A stretch of 64,000 nt of DNA from Blastomyces gilchristii SLH14081 (GCF_000003855.2 NW_003101682.1:3126386-3190385), one strand, 5' to 3'. Positions 11,553-23,807 are shown, numbered from the stretch's first letter. Notes: generated by a model not told the origin, from the sequence alone. Made by a program: numbers and translations.

Positions 11553-13767
11553 ATGTCCACGACACTCCATTTTCCGTCTTTCTGTGGGGTGGAAGGGAGA
11601 ATTGAAGGCCGCAAGCAGCTCCTGAAAGCACTTACATCTAACCCAATCTTCTCCAAGACTGCTGTAACGATTCCATCACTGGCTAGAAAGGATGCTTGGA
11701 AAAGAGCCGTATCTCAAGCTCGCAAGCTGGTAGTGCTCAAACATAAGGAAAAATGGACGGGTCCACAATTTCGCGATGCAGTGCGGATGCTGGATTATTT
11801 CCTCCCAGTCCAACCCCAGTTCAGAAGTGTGGCTGCCTTTTTACCAACATCAATTTCCCTGATTTAGCCTCTGACGGTCAAGTAGTTTTCATTTCAAACC
11901 TTGAGCGGCAGATGACGGATGAGCAAAAGGCTGTTTGGATCCCGAAGGCGGAAAGATTCGAGATCTTAGGGTCATATGCACAAACTGAGCTCGGTCATGG
12001 CTCGAACGTGCGAGGGCTTGAAACAACTGCTACTTTTGACCGCGCGACGGACGAGTTCATAATCAATTCACCAACGGTGAGCAGTGCCGAGTATTGGATT
12101 GGGGCCACGGGGATCTGGGCCACCCATTCGATAGTTGTCGCCCGCCTCATTATTGATGGGAAAGAATATGGCAACCACCTCTTTCTCACCTAGTTACGCG
12201 ATCTTGAGACTCACAAATTGCTGCCGGGAGTAGAGATCTACGAACTTGGTCCCAAGGTGTTCCAGGGCATGGTTGGGGTCCATAATGGAGCTATGCAGGT
12301 CCACAATGTCAGGATCCCTCGAGATCACATGCTGGCGCGGAATGCCCAAGTGTTGAGGGACGGCACCGATATTCCACCAAAAAATACGAAGCATTCATAT
12401 GGCTCTATGATTACCGTTCGCGCAAGCATGGCTGAAATTACCGGTTACGATTTGTTGAGAGCCGTGGCGGTAGCGTACCACTATACGACTTTCCGTAAGC
12501 AATTCTGGATAAAGGGTCAGAAGGAGGAGAATACAGTATTCAACTATGCCAGGGTCAAATATCGCCTTCTTCCATTGCTTGCCAAGGTAATAATGTGCTC
12601 AATTTCTCCGCTGTTGTCATCTGTTGCAAGGTTCGGCTAACGTTTTAATGAATGACCAGGGAACCGCACTCGTGCTTGTTGGACAGGATATCAATCGAGC
12701 TTTCGATGAATACAGTGAGCTGGTCATCAAAACGGGGAACACCTCGCAACTTGAAGATCTGCATCTGCAAACCGTGGGCGCGAAAGTTTACTCCACTGAT
12801 ATAACTGCGAACGGCGTCGAAACTTGCAGAATCGCGTGTGGTGGTCACGGGTATAGTGCACTGTCAGGCTTCGGCCAGATGTACGCTCACACTGTCAATG
12901 CTGTCACGTATGAAGGAGACAACTATGTGATTGCTCAACAAGCCCCGCGGGTCATCCTGAAACATTACAAAGCGTACGTTCCTCCCGCCAGGATACTATC
13001 ATAAGTGATTAACGTCGTTTTCATCGTAGAAAAACCGGACACACTATTCTCAGCCTCTCTTACCTAGAATTCTTAGAAGACCGGAGAGCAGCAGCAAACT
13101 GAACGTGTCTTCTGAATCTGACTGGTTTGAGCCAGATAACCAACAATGGGTGCTCGAGCGCCGGCTACCGACCCTAGTCAAGGCTCATATGGAAGCCAGT
13201 GATGTGATGCTGGTAGAGATACCAGTTTCACTGTTCACGAGCTCACCATGGCACATTGCGATTTCGTCTACTGGCGAGGATTCTGGGATGTAATTAAGAA
13301 GGCGGGTGATACCGACTTCGTTCGGCAGTTGGAAGCACTAGCACAAGTGGTAAAATTCTCTCTCTCCCCCAGCTCAAGGACCAAAGAATCCAAGAGCAAT
13401 CAACAATAAACCAGGTAGCTTTTAACGAATAACATGAAAGAATAATAGTTCTCCCTTTCGATTCTCCAATCCGCACACAAAGACATCTATGGCCCATATG
13501 CCCTAAAATAATGTCAACAAAAAAAGTCTCACATCTGCCTATGACAAAGCGATCCAAACTCTGTCGGACTTCTCCAAAGCCATCATAGACGCGTATGGCT
13601 TCGCAGAATTCGAGATGGATAGTGCATTGGCAAGGGCTGAGATGAATCCATATGAAGCGCTAGTTGCGGGTGCGAAAAATAGCGACATGAATAATATGAG
13701 AGATGTTTGGCCGGTAGATTCGAGAAGGATATGGGCCAAGTTGGATGTTGAGGAGAAAGCGAAGTAG
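11553..13767 (+). pseudogene. Peroxisomal acyl-CoA oxidase, disrupted copy 2
   Basis: A second acyl-CoA oxidase relic, divergent from copy 1. Recognisable parts, in order: N-terminal helical region (RKDAWKRAVSQARKL, FRDAVRMLDYFLPVQPQF), SYAQTELGHGSNVRGLE, ELGPKVFQGMVGVHNGAM, an intron at 12587-12659, TDITANGVETCR and CGGHGYSALSGFG, an intron at 12974-13033, then C-terminal pieces (HELTMAHCDFVYWRGFW; FEMDSALARAEMNPYEALV) ending at 13767 in EEKAK, with no PTS1. Disablements: frameshift near 11860; an in-frame TAG at 12193-12195 where the family has Gln in a TQLRDLETH-like motif, a single C-to-T change from CAG; frame breaks near 13100 and 13225; and no in-phase join into the last segment at about 13528. 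At least five lesions make a working enzyme very unlikely. Confidence 0.87.
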
Positions 13768-14320
13768 TAAATTTCAAGAATCCATGGGTTCTTGTATCAT
13801 TTTAGGAAATTCTTCACATCAGAAATACTGCATATCACTGCATATATAAAATGGGTATACGCAGTATGTAAATACTTCAAATAAATGTTGGATGGATGGA
13901 GTAATATAACTCTGGAGAAGTATCTGCTTAGTCATCACAACCGGCAAAACATTCCGCATTAGGCAGTGTGATTTGGTCTTTCCCACCACAAACTTTTTTG
14001 CAGCTCAACATCGAATCGAAAAATTATCCATACATCGGAACATCTTCATTGACTTATCCAACTCGCAACTATAACTGACGCTTTATCTACTATTCTTCTT
14101 TTGAGAGAAATATATTTGCTCCTATCTGCCAGATTTACCGTGTTTCCGAGTTTAGGAACATCTGCTCCTGATTTCTTTCGCTTCCCAGAGAATACTCGCA
14201 CACATCTGTGGGAAATAATAGAAGTCACCAACAAAGGGGAACTACGGAGCCAGCATATCTAATTTCAAACGAGGAAGCACAAATAGAGGAGTAGAGTGAA
14301 AGGGCGCGAAAGGGAACAAA
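13768..14320. other. Intergenic, upstream of eIF3k
   Basis: AT-rich DNA between the acyl-CoA oxidase relic and the eIF3k start. No gene or clear motif seen; it presumably holds the eIF3k promoter. Confidence 0.6.
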
Positions 14321-15415
14321 ATGGCATCGTTCGACAAGTGCAAAACGAGACCGCAGCATATCGATGTCATCCTGAACGGCTTGGACAGATATAACCCAGA
14401 AACCACCACAATCTTCCAAGAATATGTCGTGCAGCAATGCGAGGACAGAACATTTGACTGCTATGCCAATTTGGCGCTATTGAAACTGTGAGTGCCTTTG
14501 TTGGAATTCCTGTTGAGGGATCCCTTATTACCCATGCTGCACCTGGATGCACTCTCTTTAGAGTTATGCTATCAGTCGCTCGCACAATTTTTTCTTATTG
14601 GCGGTCTTATTATGATGATTTGTAATTTTTATTACATTCACGTTTCCTATTAGCCTTACACTGTTTCCCGATAAAATGTCGGGTAGACGGGCCTGGGGAT
14701 ACAAAATTACCCTGAAATACAACCGCCCCCTAATTGTCATTTATCTATGCATACCAATTTACAACATGAGACTCTAGCTAACACGAAAATGCCCATCATG
14801 GGCAATGAACCTTTACCCAGATATCAATTCAACCCTCATCTCCTTCACACCGAAACAACAACCAACATCCTAGCCAAAGCGTTGACTGTCTTCCCCTCCC
14901 CCGCCTTCTCCCTATCTCTTGCCCTCCTCCCAGCATACACTCAACCATTTGCTTCATCGACATCATCCTCAGTCCCTATGCAAACATCTGATTTCATCGA
15001 ATCGATCCAAAAGCTGGCCAGTCTCAACACCCTCCTCGAATCAGCACAATACACCCTCTTCTGGTCAACCCTCAATTCCGATGACCTATACGCGGATTTG
15101 GTCGCCGATGTTGCAGGATTTGAAGAGCTGGTACGGGTTCGCATTGCTGCTGAGGTCGGCAAAGCTTTCCGGGAAATTAGCGCTGAGGTTCTAGCTCAAT
15201 GGCTTGACCTGCATGGGCTAGAGACTCTAGAGAAATTCGTCGTGGATGTTTGCGGATGGGAAGTTGATAAGAGCGCGGGCTCTGACGTTAAGAGTGTAGT
15301 TATCAGAGTCCCAAGAAATAAGGAGAATGAGGCCAGAGGGGAGATTAAGGGAGAGAAAGTGGGCATAGAGATGTTCGGGCGGGTACTTCGGAGGGGTTTC
15401 GAGCAACCCGCTTGA
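14321..15415 (+). CDS. EIF3K: Translation initiation factor eIF3 subunit K
   Basis: Small subunit of the eIF3 complex, which binds the 40S ribosome during translation initiation; it is an accessory, non-core subunit. Exon 1 is 14321-14487 (begins [20 protein letters not shown]), intron 14488-14820, exon 2 14821-15415. The junction rebuilds [13 protein letters not shown] in phase. The product is 253 residues, close to the family's usual 230-250. The HAM/PCI-like helical repeat and winged-helix region cover most of it ([33 protein letters not shown]), and the C-terminus has [16 protein letters not shown]. The 333-bp intron is long for this window; reading through it stops after LLKL, giving a 56-residue truncated product if unspliced. 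Confidence 0.95.
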
Positions 15416-15484
15416 TTTCCAGTCTTTGTTTTTGTGTTTTTATTTTCCTCACTTCTCGCCCTCTTCAACCTTTTGGACTGATTT

Positions 15485-15526
<42 letters not shown>

Positions 15527-15994
15527 CCGTTAAAATTTCGTCCCAACCATGTCTTCGTACTATTTTTCTCTTTCTTTATGCGGGAGCTGGAGAAGCTCCT
15601 TAATCACGCGGAATGAAATTGCGGAAATAGAGTTATGACGGGGGACGGTGACTCCCTGGGAAATATATATACCTGCCTAGTAATTGAAGCACCTCGTTCA
15701 TAGTAACCTGCTTCAGTCTGCTTCTATGTGTATTGTTTCTCTTTGCAGAATACGTGAACAATGCCACGCAGCTACCTACCTGGACAAGAAACCAGCCCAT
15801 CACGTTTTCCCTCACCGCTACATGTACGTTTTATCTCGGCCCATTCGTTTAATCTATATCCATTCCGTATTCCGTAGTGAACACAACTTCAAAAACCTAA
15901 GCCAATTAGATACATCCATCTGATTCACCCCCTTCGCTCTATTTAACTAATCAGCGACTAGGAGGTTCCATGCAGCCCCAGCTATCCAAGTTAT
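15416..15994. other. Convergent intergenic region with a long poly-T tract
   Basis: Lies between the 3' ends of eIF3k and TSR4. It holds a T run of about 40 (15487-15526) just past the eIF3k stop; nothing else is recognised. Confidence 0.7.
15487..15526. repeat. Poly-T tract (~40)
   Basis: Uninterrupted T homopolymer starting about 70 bp downstream of the eIF3k stop, probably inside or next to its 3' UTR. Its length is likely to be polymorphic and error-prone in assembly. Confidence 0.9.
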
Positions 15995-17411
15995 TTACTT
16001 CCCCGCAACCCTTTCCTCCCACTGCACCCCAACCCACTCCTCCCTCCACCCCAACACCCCCTCATGCTCCAACCCACAGTTCGCCGCACAAACCCCCAAA
16101 ATCACAGTCCCCCACTCCATCCCTGTATCATCCTCAGGTCCAAGCCCAATACCCTCCCGCCCCTCCTCAAGCACCGTGATCGCATGCGGCGTGAGTTGGA
16201 CTTCAAAAACGCGTTCGCGCCCACAGTATTCGCAGCGGGGAATCCTGTTCGGGCTGCCCGCGCTACTACCACGGGTAGATACTTTGACATGGGACGATTT
16301 GGCAGACGGGAAAGGGCTGGAGAAGAGTTTCCCCACCGCGTCGGTGGTGGAGTAGAGTAGCGGTGCACCCCGGAATTCGTAGCGGAGGACTTGCTCCGGG
16401 TTATGGCCCAGGCGCGCCGAGAAGCGCAGGAAGGATTTGTCCATGGCGGATTCGAAGGTGTCTTTGGGCTCTGCACCTGCTGTCATGGAGGAGTCCTCGT
16501 CCATTAGGACGGGCTGCGCTGTGGTTGGTAGGGTGGGGGACGGCGGGCGGGAGAGAGTTTCGTATTCTGCATCGAGGTGGTGGTGCGGATAGGGCTTTGG
16601 GAACGCGGATTGCGGAGGCCATGGGAGGGGCGGACCGGCTGCTCCTGCCTTTGCAGGATTTCGTGGGGGTGGAGAGGAGAGGCGGACTTTTTCGGCGAAG
16701 GTTTCGGGGAGGGATTCGGTGGGAGGAGGGGAGGATGGTTTTTGGGGCGGTTTTGCAGCGAGGCTGGATGTAGGGGCAAGGGAGGCAAAGGGGTTTGCTT
16801 GACTGGGGGAGGATGCTGTCGAAAATGGGTTGGGGTTGGCTGACTGCCCTTGGCTAGATGGGGCGGCACCAAAGAGACTAGAACCAAGATCTTGCTTGGG
16901 CTTGCTCTCTGCCGGTGTGGGTTCTGGAGCCTTTCCCGTTTTCTCAGGCTGGTTATTTTGCTGTTGTCGTGAGGATGAATTTACGATTTTGTGTTTCTTC
17001 ACACCGCGCAGCGCCCGTAAGCTGCCATTCTTCCTGGTGCAGGATTTCCTGGGGCACCCAAAGATATACAGCCACCGTTCATCGTGAGGAAAGTGTTCTG
17101 GCAGGTCACCGTTTAATTGTAGGAGAAGTAGCATTGGGTTGTTGCAGACCTTACATCTGGCGAAGTCACCGGGTGGTGGGGTCGCGGGGTCAAGCCAGGT
17201 CTATCGATTTGGGTAATTAGCTGTCCACAAGCGTAGGAGAATAAAGAAAATAGAAACTGGATAAAATAAAATATTTAAAGAACTTTCATACCGGCCATCC
17301 GCCCAGGTGACTGATCGAATCGTCTGAAGCATCGTCATCGGCGTAGCCAAGGAGGACGTTGGTCTCGGTGAAATCGTCAATTCCTGAGGAGTCGCTATCG
17401 TACTGATCCAT
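15995..17411 (-). CDS. TSR4: 20S rRNA accumulation protein 4 (PDCD2 family)
   Basis: Ribosome-biogenesis factor of the PDCD2/Tsr4 family. In yeast Tsr4 is a dedicated chaperone of ribosomal protein uS5 (Rps2), needed for 20S pre-rRNA processing. Exon 1 is 17292-17411 (MDQYDSDSSGIDDF, TNVLLGYAD) and exon 2 15995-17200; the 91-bp intron (donor GTATGA) joins HLGGWP to TWLDPATPPPG. The product is 441 residues. It has a zinc-binding-like N-terminal part (CKVCNNPM, WLYIFGCPRKSCTRKNGSLRALRG), a long Pro/Ser-rich linker (about 110-235), and the PDCD2 C-terminal domain (VLRYEFRGAPLLYS, IPRCEYCGRERVFEVQLTPH). The Cys pairs are visible; the metal is inferred. Confidence 0.94.
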
Positions 17412-19314
17412 CTTTCACGAAATATGTCAGAAATGTATCTATCCCCGTTCGCACAAAAGTGTACGGCTTCTATATGCAAACAATCTGCCACACGACACAG
17501 CACAATCTTCGACTTGATGCCAGTGGCCGATGCCCAACTCAGGACTTCCAGCTGGTGGCAGCAAAATAATCTTGAAATTTAAACATTGATATCATGTGAT
17601 GATCGCATAAGATCAGATCGATAAGATTAGGGTTATGATGTCATTCTGTACCTGCCCCTCTTCGCCCTCAAAAAAAGTTCTATTCCATTGTTTTGCTGCA
17701 AAGAGGTATAGAAAACCTTTGATGAGATGTTTTTCAATTGCCCAAAACGGTAGGTTATTACTTCTCGTTCTTTATTCTCTGATCACTAGCTCACGTGGGC
17801 CAATGGCATCTCATTCTCTAGTTACCACGGAACTTCAACTGTATATTTTTAGCACAAGGTCCATTCCAGGCACTCTTTTTATTTTCACCTATCTCATTGC
17901 TTATAGACCGAGTATATTCCTGTTCAACTAGAACAAGCATGATACATAAAGCTGAATCCTTATGGTTGGTATGTATCTGAAACCAGTTCAATTGGACTCG
18001 GTGCGCGATCACCCGCATATGCGCAACTGCCTTCTGGATACCCCGGTCTGGCACACCGTCGCCTACTCTGCTTTCTGGAGAGACGGTATAAGAAAGAAAT
18101 TGTACATTCACTTCACGGTCTCCTGAGGAATTCGGGGATTCAATTCAGTGACTAGCTGCAATATCAGGGGTCTTAGAGCACCAAATAGTGTCTTACAGAG
18201 GTTTCATTCAGCGGGATCCAGCTCTCCCTAGCCTTGAGCTGGGCCTCCCGGTAGCGAGATAAGATATATATCTCGGCCGATAAGTTGCACTCGTCGACTG
18301 GCTTCCCCTTCAGTAGTAGTAGTAGTAGTTCCCTCTATCCATAGCTCCATTGATCCATCCAGAGTAGAGTGTAATCGCTGTGACTTCAATCTCTTACAAG
18401 ACGAAGACGAGGCGGTGGGGTATCACCGGGAGCCTGCGGATATCCCTTATTGCTCTCCCCTCCATCCCTCCATTTGCCTCCATTTGCCTGCCCATTCATC
18501 AGTGGGAATTTGAAATGGTAAACGGAAATCAGTCTGGGAGGGGGTCCCACAAGCTCTCCTCCCCACCAAAATTTCCCGGCGAACATAATGTTTTTTCCAA
18601 AGGAGGAGATAAGAGAAGAAAAGAGGCATAAACAAACTTACCTTGTCCGTTCCGGTCCGTCCGGATAGCTACTACGCAGCGTAGTAGCCCTCCAGAGCTG
18701 GGTGTCTGATCGAGGCTTTTCCAGCGTAGCCCTCCTAGAAAGAACCCTTTTTGTTGACCCCCCATCCCATCAAATCATATAAAACAATAACAAATCAAAA
18801 CCAGGCGCTGGAAGCATTGGGGTTTAACCAGCCTAACTACTGATAATATTGTACAGGACATGTACATGAACGTACCTGTGGATGAAAAAATGAAATACGA
18901 ACGTGCAACGATGGGGGACATAATGCAAATAATTACACAAAGAAACGAAAACGTCCCCCGGAAGACGGCGATAACAAGAGAGAGACGAGACGAAGCGGGA
19001 TCGGAAGGAAAGAAGGAAGAAACGGTGTGTCCTTGCACAAGAATAGTGGAAGTGGGTGTAGAGTAGGTACCAGGTAGGTACGCAAAAATAATAACCCTCC
19101 TAAAGTTTTTTTTTTCAAGGACCACGAATGAAGAAGCAGACAGGAGGGAGGCAAAGGTAAATAGGGGAGGGGAGGGAGGGGGCAATGGAGGGGCCACGAT
19201 GACGTTTATAGGCGGGAAGAGCGGCGGGAGAGAAAGGAGGGTTGTTTATCTGGAGAGTATTTTTGGGCCGGAGACGGATTCCGAGTCTTAATGGATAGTC
19301 ACCAGCAATTAATA

Positions 19315-19344
19315 TTGTAATTGTAATTGTAATTGTAATTGTAA
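19315..19344. repeat. (TTGTAA)n microsatellite
   Basis: Roughly five tandem TTGTAA hexamers in the TSR4-LST7 gap. Confidence 0.85.
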
Positions 19345-19918
19345 TAAGTTAATTGGCCTTCTCTGAGATGGGCGGCGGGCGTGGGGGGGAGGATGATGGG
19401 GTGAGTTAATTATGAGTTAATTACATGTGAATGAATGTATAGAAATCCAGTCCATACATACAAAACTGATCAGGATAACCTTTGCATGCATGTAAGTATA
19501 TATTCCTATGTACTCCGTATGTAACTTCACATTGAAAGAGACACCAAGGAAGGAGAAATTTCAATGGCTAAAACAATCATTGGACCCCACCCTAATCTAC
19601 CTATATCTATATAAAGACCCGCGATGCGACGCTGCTAACACAAAACTAAAAAGCATTATTTATTTGATAAGGGAGAGAAAAAGGTAGTTGAAGGGTGGTT
19701 GGAAAAGGAGAGAAAAAAAGAAAGTTCCCTAAAAAATTCTATATATGAAATCAAGTGAAAAAAACCCTCCATATTTCGCCGGTTTCCGTTATCTCAGCCC
19801 ATCCCATCCCATTCCATTCCATCCATCCACCCATCTCTTCCTTTGGTGATGATGTTGACGATGAAAAAGTGATGATAACTCCGAAGGAAAAAAACAGAGA
19901 GAGAAAGGAGAGAGATTA

Positions 19919-19924
<6 letters not shown>

Positions 19925-19963
<39 letters not shown>
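19925..19963. repeat. Poly-A tract (~39)
   Basis: Uninterrupted A homopolymer in noncoding DNA. Confidence 0.9.
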
Positions 19964-19965
<2 letters not shown>

Positions 19966-21207
19966 CAAAAGAATATTCCCCCATCCTGGCTTGCCTCTTT
20001 ATTAACTTCATGTGTCGAATGTCAGGGAATCGTCGTGGTAGGATAGGGATAGGGGGGGGAAAGTCCGATTTCGCATAAACGTACATCCTCCCCCGTCCTC
20101 CCTCTTCTGTTGATTAAAAAACATATAAAGAAAAAACTAAAATTAAAAATAGATAATAAGATAAATGTGTAAAAACAAATGAAGAAAAGAAAATGAATAT
20201 AAATAATCCCCGAAAACAAGGTGGGGTAAGAAGGATACATAGCGGACCAAAGAAGATAGATGATGATGATGAACCACCATTTGCCTCCCCGCCACAAACA
20301 CACTCTGGTGGAGATATACAAGATGTATATTCGCAAGAAATGGAAGAAGGGATATGGAAAAATAAATAATAAAAACGCTCATCGGCCGTTAGGACAAGAG
20401 TGAGAAAAGGGCGGGAGGTTCTTAAATATTATCGGCGGGAGGGGAGGGGAAGGGAAGGGGGTGGTTTCATCATCATCATCATCATCATCGAAGCCGGATG
20501 ATATTTCACACCCGTCCATCGCCCCCACAGGCAAAAAGGAGGTTTGGGGGCTTTGGAACGCAAGATGTTCGCGTTTCGTCCCGCGCAGAGAATCGAGGAC
20601 AAAGATTCCACCCTGATAATAGGGAGAGGTAGATAGGTACGAGGTATTTAAAATAGAAGTTGTGGCGGGAGAAGAGGTTGCCAATTATATTCAGAGAAGT
20701 GAAATCAGATGGTATCGTATGGTGATTAAATATGTATATAGATATATATATATATAAATGGCTGGAAGGGTGGCGGGAATGGTGAGCGGGCGCGGAGTTG
20801 GGCGGGTTGTGCTTCTTGCCTGGGTGGGAGTAGGTACTCAGGAATTCGATTGCGTGTTTCGAGGTTCAAGTAGGTGTTGTGGTTGTTGTCATATGCAAAG
20901 TAAAGCCGTGATCGCGTTAAAAATGTATTCGATGGTAGAGAAACCCGGAAAAAAAAGAAAAAAAAGAAAAAAAAAGAAAAAAAAAGGGTAAAAAGGAAAG
21001 AGGTATATTTAAGAAGAAAAAAATGGCTAAATCGAAAGAGAGATAGATGGGTTGGGGTATATGGTTTGTATGCAACAGAAAAGAAATATGAGAAAGGGAG
21101 CACTGAAAAGGGATAAGAGTCGGATAGTGTAGGAGGTAAGAAATATTTCGTTTGGTGGTGGATGGAAGATCGAATTCGAACAAGGAGGCGCGGACGCTTA
21201 ACCTTCC

Positions 21208-22752
21208 CTAGGCTGCTAGCTGTCGTCCGCGATGGGATATGGGTATTGGTTTCGGGGAGGGGGGGAGAATGACAGAGGAGGAATCATAACCACGCCCAGG
21301 ATTACTCGTATCGACAGGGCCGTTTGATCTAGCAGTGGTCGCACCGGTGCCAGTAGACCCTTTCCCGCAATCCCCGGACAATGACTGTCGACGGGGGGAA
21401 AACGTGTCCTCTTCAAACGAGCTGCACACCGAGCGATCGTCCGGGATACGGGGTCCGCCAAACATGGCACACAGCTGCTGGAGCAACGCGACAAATTGCG
21501 CATGTAGTTCTGTAAAGATGTATTCGTTCTCCACGATCTCTGCAAGATTGCGAGCACGAATCTGGCCGGCGCGGCGCGGTTGGCCGTCTGGATCTAGGGT
21601 TCGGCCGGTTAGGAACGAGGATATGGGCGTGTAGTTGCGTCCGTTGGCCATACTGGCAGTAGTAGCAGCGCCAGCACCAGCTTTAGAAACCGCGCCCTCT
21701 TCCTTGCGTTTTTCCGAGTCCTGGTGTCGCTCGGCTGCATTTACGATGCTCGCGGCAATACGGCCGAAAACGCGCCAGATGACTGGGGAAGCGCGGAAGG
21801 CCCTTCCAGCGTCCTTGCCTGCCAGGGCAATGAGCGCATAGCTGCGGCGTTTGCCGCGAGCCATGGGGTCTGGGAGGCGAAAGACATAAGCGATAGTGTA
21901 GCCGGCGGAGGAGTCGCCGAATGATAAGGGCCCAGATGAGAGCCCACGGGGGAGGAGCTCACAGCTCAGTGTTCGGATTGAAGCGCTGCGTAGAAGAGCA
22001 TAGTCGTCGGGATTTGGCGGACCGCGTAAGGAGAGGTAGTTTACGATATGTGTATGGCATGAGGATGTTTCCGACGAGACGGAGGAGTGAAGTGAGGCTG
22101 GAGACGAATGGCGTTGGTGGGGTTCTGTGTTGTAATCCGCTCGCGATCCGCTACAGGAGTATACAACTTCCCTGGAGCGTAGCACGGGACTTCCATTCCT
22201 ACTTTTGCCATCTTCCTTCAAAGTTCCCGGCCCGCCGGGTGGAAGCTGTTTACTTACTCCCTTTGGGACTGTTAGGCTGCAGCTTGCGCAGGTTTCACTA
22301 TCAGCACGAGCAATGCGACTAAGTCTGTCCGTATCAGCGCGGCCTGATAGCCGGTTCAAGAACCAGGGATGGTCTTCTATTCGCTGGCTGGGCGTTGGGG
22401 CTGAAGCGAGAGGGGAGGGTAGGGGATCGAGGCTAGATGAGGAGCAGCCGTTTAGAGAGCTGCTGACGGCGATATCCGGTGGCGTTATAGATTGCTGATC
22501 GGGTTTTCCAGGTCGACCAGCGTCACGGGAATGCAGGGAAGGGGAAGTGGCGTGAGAGGACAAGGGAGTATCGCTAGGTGAGATGTCATAGGTGTCTGGG
22601 TAACATTGCGCGCAGGAGGAGGGTATCACTTGGGAACAGAGGACGGATGTCGGGCCATGCACTTCGCAGAAGTGCGTCAAGGATAGCTATAAATCGTAAA
22701 CACGAACAGCCGGTCAGTACGTCAGGGAGAAATAACTTCAAGTCAAAGTCAG

Positions 22753-22788
<36 letters not shown>

Positions 22789-23294
22789 GAAGTTGTCGCG
22801 GGTAATATGCGAGAGATAAGCAGCGTATGTGCCACAAGAACAAGAGACGAGTGAGTTGCATGTACGCGATGCTGTGTATCACTGTGGTGCTTCGGTGACT
22901 TGGCTTTTGCTCGGAAAGAAAAGAAGCCGATGGAATGTGTCCAGATATGACACAGCGTCGCAAAGGGACACAGAGCATAGAAAGAACGTGACGGATGAGT
23001 GGCGGTGACGCAGTAACAGCCTAGTCACGCATCGCATCACGGATGGCCGTGTGGTCGCCACGTTCCGTCGTCCAGGAAGATAGATAGATAGCTATATAGC
23101 TATGGCGTTTGTCTGGGCATCGAAACATGTGGGCCTTCTTCGCGACCACGACCACCATCGTCTCCCAGCCAAGTAAAGCAGAGCGATCGGGGCATGGAGG
23201 GGAGAGGAAGAAGAAGGGAGGGTAATGGCAACAGAAGCCAACAGACCGCAGGAGAAGACAGTAAGAATGAAAAAGGACTTACAATGAAATCCAT
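21208..23294 (-). CDS. LST7: Folliculin-like protein Lst7
   Basis: Fungal folliculin homologue. In yeast, Lst7 with Lst4 acts on Rag GTPases at the vacuole and promotes TORC1 signalling and Gap1 sorting in response to amino acids. Exon 1 is only 12 nt (23283-23294, MDFI). A 596-bp intron (22687-23282; donor GTAAGT, acceptor TTATAG) joins it in phase to exon 2 (21208-22686), giving MDFILSLTHFCEVHGPTSVL, the expected start of the family. The product is 496 residues. It has a longin-type N-terminal domain interrupted by a Ser/Pro-rich insertion (about 50-200), then TIAYVFRLPDPMARGKRRSYALI. The C-terminal DENN part of animal folliculin is absent, as usual in fungi. Without the tiny exon, the gene would be mis-started at an internal Met. 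Confidence 0.92.
22753..22787. repeat. Poly-A tract in the LST7 intron
   Basis: A homopolymer of about 35 inside the first LST7 intron; read on the transcribed strand it is poly-U. Confidence 0.9.
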
Positions 23295-23692
23295 GGCGAA
23301 AGGGGCCGAAGTAAGGACTAAGATGTGGTGGGAGAATCACGACGCCATACTGCGCATTGAGACATAGTTTCAAAGAATAGATAATAGATAGACAGATGGG
23401 ATATGGAGGCAGATGAGGGGATGAAATGATTAAAAATAAGATAAAAACAAATGGATTGAGGACGAGCAGTAGTCGTCTCTTCAGGAGGGTTGAGGTTGAG
23501 GGTGGGTGAGATAGAGCTCAAAATTGGAGGAAGTAAGCCGTTACAGCAGGGCTGGAGCTGGACTGGACTGGAGCGCGGGAGACAAGCCGATGATATAATA
23601 ATTGTAATCCAGCACCCGCGAACCGGCTGCACAAGAGGGCGGTGGAGTCGCCGCCGGGGATGCTGAGAAACAGTGTGGGCGGATTGGTCGCA

Positions 23693-23807
23693 GGGATGGA
23701 TGGAGTGGTGGATGGAGTGGTGGATGTCGTAGTGGACGTCGTAGTGGACGTCGCAGTGGATGTCGCAGTGGATGTGGTGGATGTGGATGTGGATGTGGTG
23801 GATTGTG
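23693..23807. repeat. GTGGATGTC-like minisatellite
   Basis: Imperfect 9- to 12-bp units (GTGGATGTCGTA, GTGGATGTG) repeated over about 115 bp, some 400-500 bp upstream of the LST7 start. The period is a multiple of three, so it reads as Val-Asp on one strand and Thr/Ser on the other. No wider coding support exists. Confidence 0.8.

Larger units (their letters stand above)
17412..21207. other. 3.8-kb gene-free region between TSR4 and LST7
   Basis: No convincing gene. Contents: a (TAG)n run near 18312, (TTGTAA)n at 19315-19344, a TACTCCGTA motif at 19511, poly-A of about 39 at 19925-19963, (ATC)n near 20467-20489, and A-rich runs near 20948-20990. It comprises the TSR4 promoter on one side and the LST7 3' flank on the other. 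Short frames are low-complexity artefacts. Confidence 0.6.

Noticed and set aside
16064..16843. Several open frames overlapping TSR4 on both strands
   Set aside because: High-GC, Pro/Gly/Arg-rich shadows of the TSR4 linker; only the minus-strand frame with PDCD2 motifs is coding.
7770..17411. Secondary-metabolite or catabolic gene cluster around the acyl-CoA oxidases
   Set aside because: No PKS, NRPS, terpene cyclase, transporter or cluster regulator is present; neighbours eIF3k and TSR4 are housekeeping genes.
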